Source: Zopfochytrium polystomum
Lineage: Eukaryota > Chytridiomycota > Chytridiomycetes > Chytridiales > Chytridiaceae
Assembly (NCBI GenBank): GCA_025765615.1
Contig: JAIVFJ010000341.1
Location: forward strand, 1-61,113
Reading direction: 5' to 3'
Length of the DNA stretch: 61,113 bases
The notes beneath the pieces are model-generated. The model worked only from the letters and a program-made list of their open reading frames with translations. It ran no database searches and had not been told where the DNA came from. Below, piece by piece: positions 1 through 13,015 of the stretch; within the stretch, counting starts at the first letter, position 1, and every line of letters begins with the position of its first letter. The position numbers were made by a program, and so were the translations under genes.

Positions 1-626
1 GGAGCGATGGAGCAAGCTTTTGCAGCTGGGCCGCCGCAGGCAACGACGACGGCGGCGTCGTCGACGACGAGGAAACGGTCCCCGATGCCCGGCCGGACCG
101 CTGGCGCGCCGGCTCCCCGCGGCCGCCGGAGCGGCCGATCGTGGCGGCCGAGGCGGCCCCCGCGCGGCGACCGTGACCACCGCCAGCTTTTCCGGCCTTT
201 GCGGCCCAGCGCGACAACTCTTCGTCAAAGTCGACGTGGTGGGCGGGAGGTTGCGCGGATGGTGTTTTCGGCTCGGCGGCGTTGTCCTCATCGAATCGTG
301 TGCGGCCGTCTGCGTTTTTTTTTTTTTTTTTTGTTTATGAAAAAGGGTGTTGAGGGGGGGGGTCACCAAGCACGGGGTCGGCAAGGGGTAAGAAAGTGTT
401 TCGCCGCTCACATTTCGCACTCAACCGTTGCGGCGACGCCGACCGTGCACGCGCTCGTCCGCGCATGATGCCCGATCGCGTGGCCGCCGCCGGCACATCC
501 CCTGCGTCAGAGCCCTCGTCGCCGAGGCTGCCGTTGGCCGACCGCGCCCGTCGCTGTCCCCGCCCCCGTCCCGGCCGGGTCGATGCGCGAGCGAGTAGCG
601 CACCCAGTTCTCGCGTTTCAGTCTCT

Positions 627-660
<34 letters not shown>

Positions 661-1888
661 GTTTGGTCAGATACGGGGCGGTAGGAAGGGACGACTTGCA
701 AAACCAATGCACAGCCCAAGCAAGCCATGCAAGGTGGAGAACGAAGTAAAAAAGCTGAAGAGGGGGTGGGCGGTAGTAACCTGCTCCATCGGCGAGAGCC
801 GCAGGGCACCCAGGTCGTGGACGGTGGTATCAAACTCGGGTCTCTTTGCGCGGCGAGCCACCGCCGCCGCCGTCGGCGCCGTAGTCGAAGCGCCGCGAGC
901 CTTGCCGCCTCCACGCGACCGGACGCTGGTAGTGCTTCGCGGCACGGACCACGGGGCCATGGCGCCGTAGCCGCTGCTTCGAGGGGCGGGGCGAAGTGAC
1001 GCGGGCGGCGGAGTGCGCGGAAGCCATCCCGGCGGGGACGGCGAGGGCGTGGAAGTGGGCGGGCGGGGCGACGTCGACGGGCGGGAGTGGGCTGTGGCGG
1101 ACGATGGTTGCGGGGGTGCTGCTGGTGCGGCAGTTGTGGCGGCGGGGATTTGAAGCTCCGATCATTCTTTGGTTGTGGTTGTTTATTATTATTTTGGGGG
1201 GGGGAAGAGTTCAATAACCGAACCCTTTTTAATTTTTTAATTTTTTTCTTTTCGTTTTCACCACCCCGTTTGACTCCCGAAATGATAGTAATCTCACATC
1301 CACCGAATCCATGTCAAACGCCCATCTCGGCCTGACAGCAAGACTGGGCAACTTAACTTGCTTTTGTGGCCGCTTCTCACACGACAATAACGCCGGCCAT
1401 TTGCCTGCATTCCATCTGTGAGGTTCACTTCTTTTATTTGACATATGCTGAAGTTATTTGAGGTGAATGAACGAAACTGTAACTGTTTCGATTTTTGTTG
1501 TATGACTTCACTTCATTCGTTGCACAAATATGGCAGACAGGTGCTGGGACAAACGCGCCTCGGGCTGTGGGGAAACCTTGAAATAACTTTGAAAGTATTT
1601 ACTTTGAGCCAACTTGTTTTTCACATCAAAACATCGTCAAACCAACCCGCTTCCAAGTTGCTTCAAACTTGGGATGGCAAAGTTTTGGGCTATTCCTGTA
1701 ACATGTGCCGAACTTATTTGAACGAATGAAACCATGACCCAACTTACAAGATATACATACAATACCTGAGTTTCAAGCAATCTGTGAAAACTGAAACTTC
1801 GTACTGACATTTGGGTTGCGAGAGAGGTGGCACAGCAGGAATCCACCACATTGAAAACACGGGTTGACGGCCGCAGACGCGTCACGTG
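1..1888. other. Gene-poor GC-rich stretch, no supported gene
   Basis: All open frames here are Arg/Pro/Ala-rich readings of GC-rich DNA and show no domain, no convincing splice sites and no consistent coding frame. The stretch holds a T homopolymer near 310–330, a GT microsatellite (628–659), and another T/A-rich stretch around 1220–1255. I see no RNA gene or mobile element. Confidence 0.5.
628..659. repeat. (GT)n microsatellite
   Basis: An uninterrupted GT/TG dinucleotide run of about 30 nt. Such alternating purine–pyrimidine tracts are common in eukaryotic intergenic DNA. Confidence 0.9.
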
Positions 1889-2740
1889 TTAGGTCGAAGC
1901 GATTATTGCCACACTCTTCAAATGTGGAGCCAGCTTCGGCTTGGCTGGCGAATGCCAGTTGTTTAAATATAGACGCGGTTTCTTGGTTGGACGAGTGCAC
2001 CAGTCGATTGTATGATCCCTCGCACGGCAAAAGGTACACCATCCGTTTTCCCGGTAGCACGCTCTGTCGTACGGGGAGAGCGGCGAAATGCGTAGCGTAA
2101 AGTCGGGCGGCGCCAATTCCCAATTCGTCTCGTCGTCGCAGTCCAAACCCTAGAAGCTCGCCTTGATCCACTTTGATAATCGGCCCAGCTCATGCCGGAA
2201 GACTTCGCCAGACGAGGGAAGCCAGGCCTGAAAGCCCCACGCGGACCCACGCAACGTAGGTCGCGTGCTTGTAGTACACGGCGGAGGCCCCGTCGGCATC
2301 GGGAGAGGTACTCGCCTGACGAACCTTTGGCGCTTGAGCGGACCGAGCTTCATGCACGAGCCGTCAAAGGCGGGCGGCTCCAGGCTCGGGACTTCGAATT
2401 GCGGTAGGAGTGGCTCCGGGGGCTGCGCCGTTTGTGCCAGCACCGGCCGCCGATACCGCTGCGACGAACGCGGCGAGGACTTGGGGGTGGGACAAGTCCA
2501 GTCGGGAGAGCGAAGCTTCGTCGGGACGCGAGTCGAGAAGGAGAGGGAGGAGGAGACGAAGGAGGAGTAGGAGGCGCTGTCGCCTGACTCGGTCCGCGGA
2601 GACGATTCCATTGACTGCTGGTGCTGCTTGGAGCACATCGGGCCAAGTGACGCCGTGGCTGTTGCTGGCTGGAGGGGTGACTGCTGGTGCTGATTGCTGC
2701 TGTCAAATGACGCAGACACCTCATTTTCCAGACGATTCAC
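1889..2740 (-). CDS. Possible CCHC zinc-knuckle protein, gene model incomplete
   Basis: Two minus-strand segments are in the same frame, separated by a single TAG at 2150–2152. The upstream segment (about 196 codons) is rich in Ser, Gln and Pro and looks like a disordered protein. The downstream segment contains a perfect CX2CX4HX4C zinc knuckle (Cys-Thr-Phe-Cys, His, Cys) at roughly 2000–2045, followed by a basic patch. The upstream segment has no ATG; a stop lies just before it, and an AG acceptor could open it. TTCTAG at the junction could instead be the 3' end of an intron whose donor lies upstream (a GTACCT near 2313 is one candidate), which would remove the stop. CCHC knuckles of this type bind RNA or single-stranded nucleic acid. 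Further exons may lie at 2829–3292. Function unknown; it could also be a decayed gene. Confidence 0.3.
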
Positions 2741-3474
2741 GAAATGTGCCCCACATCGATCTCAATCGACGTTGAAGGAGCAGTGCTCACCAGTGGAGTA
2801 TGCAAAAAGTACTCGGGACGAATTACTATCATAGAGCAACGCCGACAGCATCATACGACCAAACGAAAAGAACGATGAACCCAAAGTCAACGATCCGCGA
2901 ATCCAGAACCCACAAACAAGGCCGTAGGCGAAGGTCGCCGGTCAACGTACGGACGGTGCCGTCGACGACAAATACGGTAGCACCCTTGGCCATTATCGAG
3001 ACCGAGCTGTCGATGCGTTCGGGGAAGCCGGGGAGGGAGGAAACTTCAGCGGGGAAGTGGTGCAGCAGGTTGACTGACGTACCAGATGCCGGCAAAGGTG
3101 AGGCAGCAACCGCGATTCGTGGCCCACGTGCGCCCGATGATGAATCTGGGTTATGGGGTGGGCGAGGGACTTGCGCGGCGCCGGCGCCGACGCCGGAGAC
3201 GCCGGGGAAGCCGAGGAAACCTGGGACACGTCCGACAGTGGACTGACTTCCGTCCTTTTTGGCCTAGTGGTGCGCCGTCGTGGCTCGTTCAACTTTGGGC
3301 GGCGGCGGCGGGGGCACTCATGAGCGGAAAAGGGGAGAAAAGCAGACGTGAAGCAGGGTGGGAAGAACGGTTGCTCTCCAACAATTAATGGGTTGAGGCT
3401 TTGCTGTTTGTGTCTCTATTTACGAACAAAGACGCGTTTTGGGGAAAGATCGTGCCTGAATGGATGCTGGATCT

Positions 3475-3496
3475 TTCTCTCTCTCTCTCTCTCTCG

Positions 3497-3566
<70 letters not shown>

Positions 3567-3588
3567 TTCTCTCTCTCTCTCTCGCTCG
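3475..3588. repeat. (CT)n microsatellite
   Basis: About 110 nt of CT dinucleotides with occasional G or A interruptions, the longest polypyrimidine tract in the window. Confidence 0.95.
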
Positions 3589-3672
3589 CAGTCACAGCCC
3601 CAGCCGCCAGTCTCTCCTGGGGCTCAGCGTGCATCGCCAAAAATAGCAAAAGGCCCAAGGGGCTCGATTGAA

Positions 3673-3749
3673 GAAAATGCATTTTTGGGGTGCGGGTCCC
3701 GCCGGTGCATTTTTCTAAGTTGCATTAGGAAAATGCACTTTTGGGGTGC
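3673..3749. repeat. Short direct repeat pair with internal inverted repeat
   Basis: A 21-nt word starting GAAAATGCA and ending GGGGTGC occurs at 3673–3693 and again at 3729–3749 with one substitution. Between them TGCATTTTTC (3706–3715) is nearly the reverse complement of GGAAAATGCA (3728–3737), so the segment can fold into a small hairpin. It may be a remnant of a miniature mobile element; there are no clear ends or target-site duplications. Confidence 0.6.
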
Positions 3750-6700
3750 TACCTACTGCATGTGGCCCAACATCAAGTCCCAAACCCGCCATTTTCAGGT
3801 CCTGACACCAATGAGGGGAGGACCCTCGGGTGACCCGGGCCAGTGCAGGCGCAAGGGACCCAAACCCAGGGGTCCGACTATTCGATGAAAAACATGCTAG
3901 TCTTTGATAGTCTCCAGCGCGCAATGGATGAGCGATCTGCCAGTTGATTTGGTCGAATGTGTGCAAGACCGCGTTGGTATCGACAGCTGCGATGTGCCTG
4001 CTGACTCGCTGAGCTCGTTCCAGGACCGCACCTTTGCACGCCGGCAGGCTTCCCTCCTACTCCTCCTTTGGTGACCGTGTCGGCGACTCTGCGTTCCAGG
4101 TGAGACATGGGCAAAAGGAGGATTTGGCCTGCCTTGACTGGTGGAGGGGACGCGCAGGTTCAACCGATGCTACTTTTATTGTTCGAAGAAGAGGTTTAAT
4201 GCAGCGTTGGAAAGGAATGGCCATAGCGATACACTCGTTGTCGGAAAAAGACTAGTAGCAAACTAACTGAGCAGCAATAGGCATTGTAACGAAGAATGAT
4301 GAACGACAAACTGAGGAAAGGATAGTTCACTGAATGTTGGAATGGCCACTACTATCGGCTGCGGCGACTCCTATTGCGTGCTCTTGCAGGCGCGCGAGCT
4401 CCGTTGCCACAGCCGCAGCTGCGCCTGATGTGGCTCGGCCACCGATCACGCTCGTGCTCCAGCTTCCATCACCGCCGCCTGCGCCCGGCTTGATCATCAT
4501 GAACAAAAATAGCGCAACAAAGCTGCCACACCAACTGCTGGTGCTGGGCTGCCAACTCCGACCAACCCCACAGTGCAGCCCACACTGAGCTGCCGGCTGC
4601 GGCTGCCACCCGAATCGACGATGCTGCCGGTGGTTGCGCGCCGGCTGCTGGCGACTGCCTTTGCTGTTGGGTTATGAGGATGGAAGAATTACGTCGACCT
4701 GCGCTGCAGTTGCATTGATGCAAATGATGCTGTCCAGTGTGTGCCTGCCCATCACGATCAGTGGCGGAGTGTGCAGCGACAACAACGCGTTGGAGCAGCG
4801 GCCTCCTCGTACATCGCGCTGTCCTCGGAGATCACCTGCTGTAAATTGCAGACTCTTGCGTAGCAATCCGGCTGGGCACCAGTGGCCGGTCCGACAGCGT
4901 TCCAGACCGAAAATTACTTTCCAGATCTCGATTTGCCCCTTTAGAACCACTTAACGTGATGAATTGTCCGTGTATTCTGTCTGCAGCGAGATCAAGCTGA
5001 CCTGAGAGCTCTATTGCAATTAGATAGTGATTAATCAACAGAAAGGGATGGCACTCACTAAATAAGCCGGTTTGTTCATTCGTGGTTGAATTTGTGCGCT
5101 CTCTCATGTGCCTGCTATTGCTCGCATTGCTATCTGGCCGAAGCTATGTTTGCATTCATGGTAGCTTTTGATTGGCAAAAGGACCAAAATCAGTCAATAT
5201 TTTTCGCGAATAAAAATGCGGCCCCGGTCCGACTCTCGAACGTTTTTGTGCTGCAGTACATGCTATACCGTTCAATTAACTCTACATAGAATAACCAGGA
5301 GGAAGTCGGGAAAAGTAGTGCCGATCTTCTCGTACTTTTGCGAAGTTCGTACCTCGTTGCCTGGACGGTGCTCAGTAGCAGGCGCTTTTTTCACCTGTCC
5401 TCCCAAACAAGGGTTAGTCTCTGATTTGGATTCACTCTAACCGCCACAATTTGTGACCTTTAGTGAAAGTGAACGAGGAGAGGGTCAGACGGAAGGTGCT
5501 AGCCAGGCTGGATTGGAACGAATCAAGGATCTGAGGGTAACCGAGCGGGGGAAAGGTTGGAATGCGAGATCGGTCGCATTGAAGCGATTTAGAGGTTGGT
5601 GGCGGACGAGTTTGGCACGGGCAGGGTCGTCGTTGCGAAGCAGCAGAAGCCGCAGAAGCAGCAGCAGAAGCAGGGCAGCGGAGGAGCGTCAGGCAAGCCA
5701 GCCGTAACTCTAACTTGCATTCATGTTTTCGCTTTTTCTGTCCGTTTCATTGGTTTTGCTACACTCTAATTATTTTGATGTGGAAAGGAACTTTGGTTTT
5801 TCATGTTAGTTGCAAGTTGGTAACAATAATTGTCCCCAACCCGGTCGGTCAGACAACGTTCTAATGTTCCAGTTCGCGACGGAGTAAGCACCAAAAATAA
5901 CAAGCAGCAATGAGTTCCGTGCGCCTCCGGCCCTAATATTATATTTCGCGTTCTTTGTCTGTCTGTCTGTCTGTCTGAAGGGTTACAATTTCTTCCATGA
6001 TGAGGGGAACGTTCCTGGTTTTGGCGATCACTGAGGGGATTTTGCCACACACCGACAAAAAAAAAAAAAAGAAAAAAAAGAAGCAGGCAGGCCCAGCAGG
6101 GCAGCAGACGAACCAGCCGGAGCGTCCAACTTGAAGCAGCACCCGCAGCAGCAGCAGCAGCAGCAGCGGCAAGTGAGCCTAGACCTCGACATCCCCAATA
6201 GGTCTGTGTGCGTGCATCATTCTCGTAATATTTTGGATAGCCCCATGTTCGAATGGGTTTGGGGAGCTGCCCAAAACCCTCCAAAGTGTTCAAAAAAGAA
6301 ATGCTTGGTTGGGTTGGACATTGTAGCCGCAAAGGCTGGTCTCTGTCAGCGAGAGGCATTTTCGCCAGTTTGCGCGTTTCTTCCACAGACAGACGGTAGC
6401 ATCGAGAGAAAACCCCACTTGGCCTCCGAAAATGGCGCGCTGCTCATTGCAAATACCCGCCCAATAGGATCTTGCCGAGCTCGGGAGCAACTGAAAATGC
6501 CAGAACCCGATTTCGTCGAGTGGGCGACCAGCAGACCTTTGCTTTTTCGCCCAATCCCGGAGGCGGGGCGATAAACGAAGGTCGTTGAGGGTTATTACAG
6601 AAAAGGAGAGAACCATTCGGGAGCAGCGGAGCGCTGCCCCGAGCCGGGCGGGGATGGCCGGAGGACCGAAGAGGAGGGGACTACTGTCTGTCTGTCAGTG

Positions 6701-7387
6701 TGCCTGTCTCTCATCCATATTTCGACAGACGCCAGTCTGTCGCTTGCCGTCCAAGCGTGGGACGCGCCGCTCTCGTCTTCTTCCGGAGCGACGGGACTTT
6801 CACGTGCAGCGAAGGCTGAAGAGAACATTCTATGCATAGGCAACGGCCGGACGGCCCTGGCCCGGACTCCCGTATCGGGCCAGCAGCGCGAGGCGGCGCC
6901 CATTATTATCGCGACCGTGTGTGTGTGCTCGCCTTCCTTCCGAAAAAGGAGAAATTATCGATGGTTGGTTTATCGCGCAATACAGGGCGGCGGCCTGCTG
7001 CTGCTTATGGTCTTCCTTGTCTCTCTCTCGCTCTCTCTCTCTCTCGCCCCCTTCGTCCCCCCTCTTCGGCAACCTAATCGCGCAAATATCCGCAAAACAA
7101 AAAAAAAGAAAAAAAAGAAAGAAGAAAAATTGAAGGAAACTTCAGAAACAGAAAAGCACAACTTCCTCTCCAGTGAGAGTATAAATCCAGCGGAACTCGA
7201 TGGGGCGATCGCCCACAACCAAACAAGCCAACTCACTGCGGCAAGAAGACAAGAAGAAGAAGAAGAAGAACGCCCTGGCACTTCGCAAGCAGCAGCGCGG
7301 TGAGTGTGAGTGTGTGTGTGTGTTGTGTGTGTGTGTGAGTCCGGCTACGGGATCCCCCGCCCCCATGAAGACAGGCAGAGACGGAGA

Positions 7388-7392
7388 GCGAG

Positions 7393-7442
<50 letters not shown>
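7388..7442. repeat. (GA)n microsatellite
   Basis: About 50 nt of GA dinucleotides, just upstream of the presumed start of the NRPS-like gene. Confidence 0.95.
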
Positions 7443-7444
<2 letters not shown>

Positions 7445-7570
7445 GAAGACAGCACAAACCCGAAACACCCCAACCCCTCAAACCGAAACAGCTTATCATA
7501 CGTGTTTCCAGACTATCTTCGGCTCGCGCCGCGCCATCGCTTCTTCACCTTCAACATTCGGTAGTAAATT

Positions 7571-10500
7571 ATGAACAATCTTGACGACCTCATCATGGAC
7601 TGCACGGGCTCAGCCCAGCACTGTGGGCGAAATGGCGGCAGTAGGCTGCCTTCTCCGCAAATCAACTGGAGACTCCTGCTGCTCGTTGCCATGCCCGTCC
7701 TCGCGTACGTCCTCTTGGCTCTCACTTTTTTCTGCATCGGCCGACGGTCTTCTCGGGCGGAAGACGGCAGCAGCAACAACAACAACAAGAGACCGGTTTT
7801 TCCTCTTTGCACGTTCGCGGCGCACAACCGCGGACCCCACAGAAAAATCAGCCTTCCACACCTTGTTCCGGGCGCAGCTGGCAAAACTCTCTCCAGTCCC
7901 CTCGCTCTTTGCGCGAACGAATTCTGGCAAAGATCCGTTCGGCATCGCCCGCGCTCGCAACAGCTCTGCAGCGTTCACGCTCTCCAACGAAACTGCGGTC
8001 GACGTCGAGTTGAACCCTGATCGTGCCGTGAAATTCTCGCTCGGACATGATACGGACTCTGCGAGCGACGTTGACGACAGCATCTCCGACTCGTACAGGC
8101 GAGACGATCTCTCCCAGAAGACTGAGCGCTTCGCGCAGGATGCCGGCCAACCCTTGCGAGGCTTCTTCACGCGCAGAGCGACGCACCTGCCGTCATGGCG
8201 AAAAACAACGGATGCGGAAGGCTCCCGCTCACACACGCCGCCTTGCACCGCTTTGTCACATCATTTGACCTCGAGCAGTCTCTGCGAAACGCCGCCGCCG
8301 CCATGGGAATCGACGTCAGCTCCAGTGCAATGTTTTGGGACCGACCAGACCGCCGACGCGTGGGCATTGTTCTCCCTGACTGCCCCGAGATGGTCGTGCT
8401 CCTCATGACCATCATGAACTGCGCGAGCGCCGTCCCCATCAACGGCCACATGACCGCCGACGAGGTCATTGAGGAGCTCGACTCGCTTCATGTGCGAGTG
8501 GTCATCGTGGGTCAGGAGAACTCTGCGACTGTCGGAGCGGCGCTCGCTCAGCGTGGCATCATTGTCATGGTGCTCGTCCCGGACCTTTCCGTGATCGGTC
8601 TGTTCAGCGTCAAGCCCCTCCACTCCAGCAGCTCAGGTGACGCCATCATTCCTGTCGTTCCGGACTCGGATGAGCCATGTGAGGGCGCACCTCACGACCT
8701 GTCGTCAGAGGCACTCGTTCTCCGGACAAGCGGAACCTCTGGGAAAAAGAAGACTGTCGGCTACAAGCTCAACACTTTGATCCTCGGGTCCTCCCAAGTC
8801 GCCAAGTCTTGGGGTCTCACCGAGTCAGACGCCTGCCTCAACATGATGCCGCTCTACCACGTCGGCGGAATCGTCCGCAACATGCTCGCCCCGCTCTTGG
8901 CCGGCGGCGGCGTCATCGTCACTTCTGGCTTTGACCCCATCGCGTTCTGGGACATTGTCGAGGCGGCCCGCGACGACGTGACTGGAACGTCCAAGCCACC
9001 GACGTGGTATTACGCCGTGCCCACCATGCACATGGGAATTCTGGATGAGGGCCGCCGGCGGTACGGGCCGTCGATGGCAGAGCCGAGTGGCATCCGCTTG
9101 ATCAGCAACGCGGGCGGAGGTCTCGCACCGAGTTTGGCGGTGGAACTCCGCGAGTTTTTCGCCGGGGCCACCGTGCTCCCGAGTTACGGCATGACTGAGT
9201 GCATGCCCATTGCGACGCCGCCGCTGGACTATAAGTTGGAGCGGCCGGGAACCAGCGGAATCAGCACGGGTAAGTTTTTTCAGAGATGAAATTCTGGCTC
9301 TCGCGGCCGAAACTTAAACCGCGGCAACAGGAGTTGAAATCGCAATTTACAACAATGGCGAACTTGCAAGGCCGCACGTCATCGGTCATGTTTCAGTTCG
9401 AGGCCCACCGCTCTTTGATGGATACGACGGGGATCTAAAAGCCACAGAGTCTTCTTTCAACAGCGACGGCTTCTTTGACACCGGCGATTTGGGATACTTG
9501 GACGAGGACGGATATTTGTTCATCACGGGACGCTCGAAGGAAGTCATCAATCGCGGAGGAGAGATCATCTCCCCCGTGGAAATTGAAGACGCTGTTCGTG
9601 CACACGCATCCGTGAAGGACGTTATCGCCTTTGTCGTGCCCCACAAAACGCTGCAAGAGACGGTCGGCATTGTGATTGTCCCCGTGGTACCCTCCCAGCG
9701 CGTTGGCCTGCAAGAGATTCAGAGGTACAGTTGTTGACTTGAGACCCCTTGCTCACCGTTACTCCCACCAGGTTTGTTGCGGCAAGTCTCCACCCATCGA
9801 AATGGCCGCAAGTCATCGTGTACATGGACGACATCCCCAAGAACCTGAACAACAAACCGCTCCGGATCAACTTGGCGAAGCGGCTCAACCTCGCCGAGCA
9901 GGAAGACAGCACACCGCTCTTTGACCGACTCTTTGAAGCGGCCTGCCCGCTGCGAACGACTCCTCTGTCTGAGCCCATCCCATGCCAGCCTGTAAACACC
10001 GCTCCTGACAACCTTCGAATGGCGCTGGAAAAGATGCCCCGACATCGTGGACCAGGTCACCTTTGTCCACGAGAAACACTTCATCCTCTGCTTCGCGTGC
10101 AAACCCGAGAGCGTGGTCAGCCCCGACGCGATCCGCTCATTGCTGGTCGGCAACATCCACGACTACCTGGTGCCAACAAAGTTTGTACCTCTCGGAGTGA
10201 TCCCGCGCGACGAGAAGCGAATTCCGGACTTTGCGGCGCTGAAAGTCGCGGCGGCAAACACTCGCGAGCTGCTGACCGGCGACGAGAAGAAGCTGGCAGA
10301 GATCTTCCAGGAGGCGCTGGGGTTGGAGTCGCTGCCCGAGGCGAGCGACGACTTTTTCGCGCTTGGTGGGAGCTCGTTGAAGGCTGGGTTTGTGGTTTCG
10401 AGAATACGGTGAGTGCCATGTTTTAGTGCTCCTGCGTTTGAGAAGGATCGCTTGCTGATGGTTGTTCTCTGCGTAACTGAAACACAGGAAAATATTTGGA

Positions 10501-13015
10501 GCAAGCTTGCCGTCGATGGCCATATTCAGTTTCCGCACGCCGCGCTCGTTGCTGGCGGAAGTTTATCGTGTCACAGGTGGATCTCAGAGGACTGATTCAC
10601 CCTCGGAAACCGTCGGAGGGTCGGACGGAGAACAAGAGCCCGTGGCAGTTGCCTCCATGTCACCCGTTGGCATATTCACGTTGATCGTCCAGCTCCTGCC
10701 GCTCACAATCATCCGACCGCTTCGCACCTGTGCCACATGGTTGTCGTTCGCGTATGTTTTAACTCTTGTCGAACATGCTGCTCGGAAATGGAACGAAGCG
10801 GCGGAGGACATTGCGTTGGAAGGCCCTGTGCTCCGTTGCGCCTTGCTCATTCTCGCTTTAACGATAACAATCACGATGCTCTGGATTGTGCTGCCGTTCC
10901 TCCCCATCCTGTCGAAATGGATAATTATTGGGCGATACCGCGCAGGCCGGTTCCCCCTGTGGGGTTCATACTACCTCCGCTGGTGGCTGGTTGACCAAAT
11001 CTATTACGTGTTCGGCCCGCGGCTTTTTTGGAGTGAACTCGACCATGTTGCGCCTTCACGCCCGTCTGATGGGTGCCAACATTGGCGAGAATGTGCACAT
11101 CGACAGCGCGACCAAGCTGGGCGAATTCGACCCTTATCACCATTGAAGAAGGTGCGCTCTAGATGCGACCCGCATGCGACCTTTCACCATGGAGACAGGG
11201 TATATGGTGTTGAAACCGATCGTAATAGCAAAAGACTCTGTCCTGAACGCCAAGTGTGTGGTCGCACCGGGCCATCGTGTCCCAAGTGGAACAGTTCTCC
11301 CGCCCTTGAGCTCCTCATACGAGACTCAGGACGCTCATCACGAGTTTGCGCCATACTGTAGAACGACGCTCCCAGAGCCTCACTTTTTCGCAAAGGCGTT
11401 CATCGGCTTCCCAATCATTGCCTTGGTGACTTTCTTCTCGTACCTTCCGTGGCTCGCTGTCATTTACCGCATGGCATCCCTGCCCTTTGACTATGGCGAC
11501 TTGAACTTGAGCAGAATGGGCCACATCATTGTATACTTTGCCGCCGACTTCCGTGTCGCTTATCACATGCTCGCCATGGCCGTCAAGCACACCATATCGC
11601 CGTTTTTGAAACTATTTGCCGCGATCCTCCTCAAGCAGTATATGATTGGCAAGTTTCAACCGGGACCGTGCACCGAGCCACGACCGTCACTCTTGATCAA
11701 ACGATGGATCATGGACCAGCTTCTTGGTGACGGAGAGCTCTGCGGAGTATACCACCTCGTCGGTCGTCACTATGGCATCATCAGTATGATCTACCGGCTC
11801 CTCGGCGCCAAGATTGGCAAGCGGATCTACTGGCCAGGAACCCCAATGGCCTTCTACGAGTTTGACCTCCTGGAAATTGGCGACGACGTTGTGTTTGGTT
11901 CGCGTTCGGACTTTATCTTCACAAGCACGGAAGGATCCAAGCGTATCCAGGTCCAGTCTGGAGCGATGGTGGCAGACCGCTGCGTCCTTCTTGGCGGAGC
12001 GGTCGTCGGCCGCAACGCGGTCCTCGGCAGCGGCAGTCTGGCACGTGCGGATACGACTTACCCGGACGGCTCGGTCTGGCTGGGGTCCCAGGGCGGCGGG
12101 GCGGTGCTGTGGACAGAGGGAACGCCGGACGAGGCAGCAGCAGACACGCTCAAGCCGTTTGGTCGTGCGTTCTACCAACGCAAGGCCAGCTTCTTTGTGT
12201 ACCCACTGTGGGCACTGGTGCTGTACAATGTTTTCCTCCAGGCGACGGCCGCGATGCTTCGGACGACCCCGGCCGTTATCGGGGTGATTGTCGCCGCGTA
12301 CGAGTACCGCTCCGCATTCTACAGCTGGTTCCGTTCTGACCACACCACGCCAATCCCCGACCCTACGGGTCTTGCCATTATGTACTTTGTTGGGTCAGTG
12401 ATGGTGGCGTTCCTTGGCATCACAATCTTCACGACGGCGTTGGACATTACAGCGAAGTGGGCGCTCTTTGGACGTCGCAAGGACGGCAGCCACGACTGGG
12501 ACAAGTCGTCGTACTGCCAGCGGTGGCAGGTGTACCTGTCCCTGATCCAGCTGCGGATTGAGCCGCTCCAGCTGCTGCGCGGGAGCATCTTCCTGGTTCT
12601 CTACTTCCGCGCACTCGGCTGCAGAATCGGAAAGCGCGTCTGCCTGTACCCGACCGGAAGCGACCCGATGATGACGGAGCCTGACCTCGTGCGTCTTGGC
12701 GACGACGTGTGCGTCGACGTCGCCAGCGTCGTCGCCCACATCAACAGCAAGGGGCTGTTTTCTTTGAACCCCATGAGCATTGGGGCTCGCAGTGTCTTGC
12801 GGGCCGAGTCCCGCGTTCTCTCTGGGGCCCAAGTCGAGTCGGATGCCACGCTCTTGGAGCACACGCTCATCGTCAGCGGAGACGTTGTCGACAAGGGTGC
12901 CACTATGCAAGGGTGGCCAGCCAGCGAGTTTGACCCTTCGAAGGTGGCTGCTTTGGTGTTGACACCAGAGCCTGACTCCAGTGAGGCGAAAGGCGCTGCC
13001 GATAATCTTGTTTGA
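7571..13015 (+). CDS. Pls/PosA-type NRPS-like synthetase (A–T–membrane–beta-helix)
   Basis: Domains in order: an N-terminal stretch with a probable membrane helix (7670–7740, start tentative); an AMP-forming adenylation domain (about 8170–10200) with TSGTSGKKK, YGMTE, TGDLGYLDEDG and ITGRSKEVINRGGEII motifs; a carrier domain with the phosphopantetheine serine in LGGSS (about 10365); several hydrophobic segments (10670–11000); then left-handed beta-helix hexapeptide repeats alternating with membrane segments to the stop at 13015. This order matches the Pls/PosA family, whose members activate an amino acid on the A domain and polymerise or release it through the membrane-bound C-terminal part. 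The substrate cannot be read from the sequence. Introns fitting the frame: 9270–9330, 9725–9771, 10409–10487. Frame changes without introns occur near 8187 (one C missing restores a THPAV motif), 10036, 11027 (T run) and 11130–11165. These look like sequence errors, though decay is possible. No tailoring genes adjoin it. Confidence 0.8.

Larger units (their letters stand above)
3293..7570. other. Microsatellite-rich intergenic stretch, no supported gene
   Basis: Open frames here are short and without recognisable domains. The region holds a long CT microsatellite (3475–3588), a small direct/inverted repeat cluster (3673–3749), a (TCTG)n tract near 5955–5978, A-rich runs near 6058–6080 and 7098–7130, CT repeats near 7019–7046, and a GA microsatellite (7388–7442). 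Part of the end may be promoter and 5' leader of the NRPS-like gene that follows. Confidence 0.5.

Noticed and set aside
618..1214. 198-codon minus-strand frame
   Set aside because: Pro/Arg/His-rich translation of GC-rich DNA and of the GT microsatellite.
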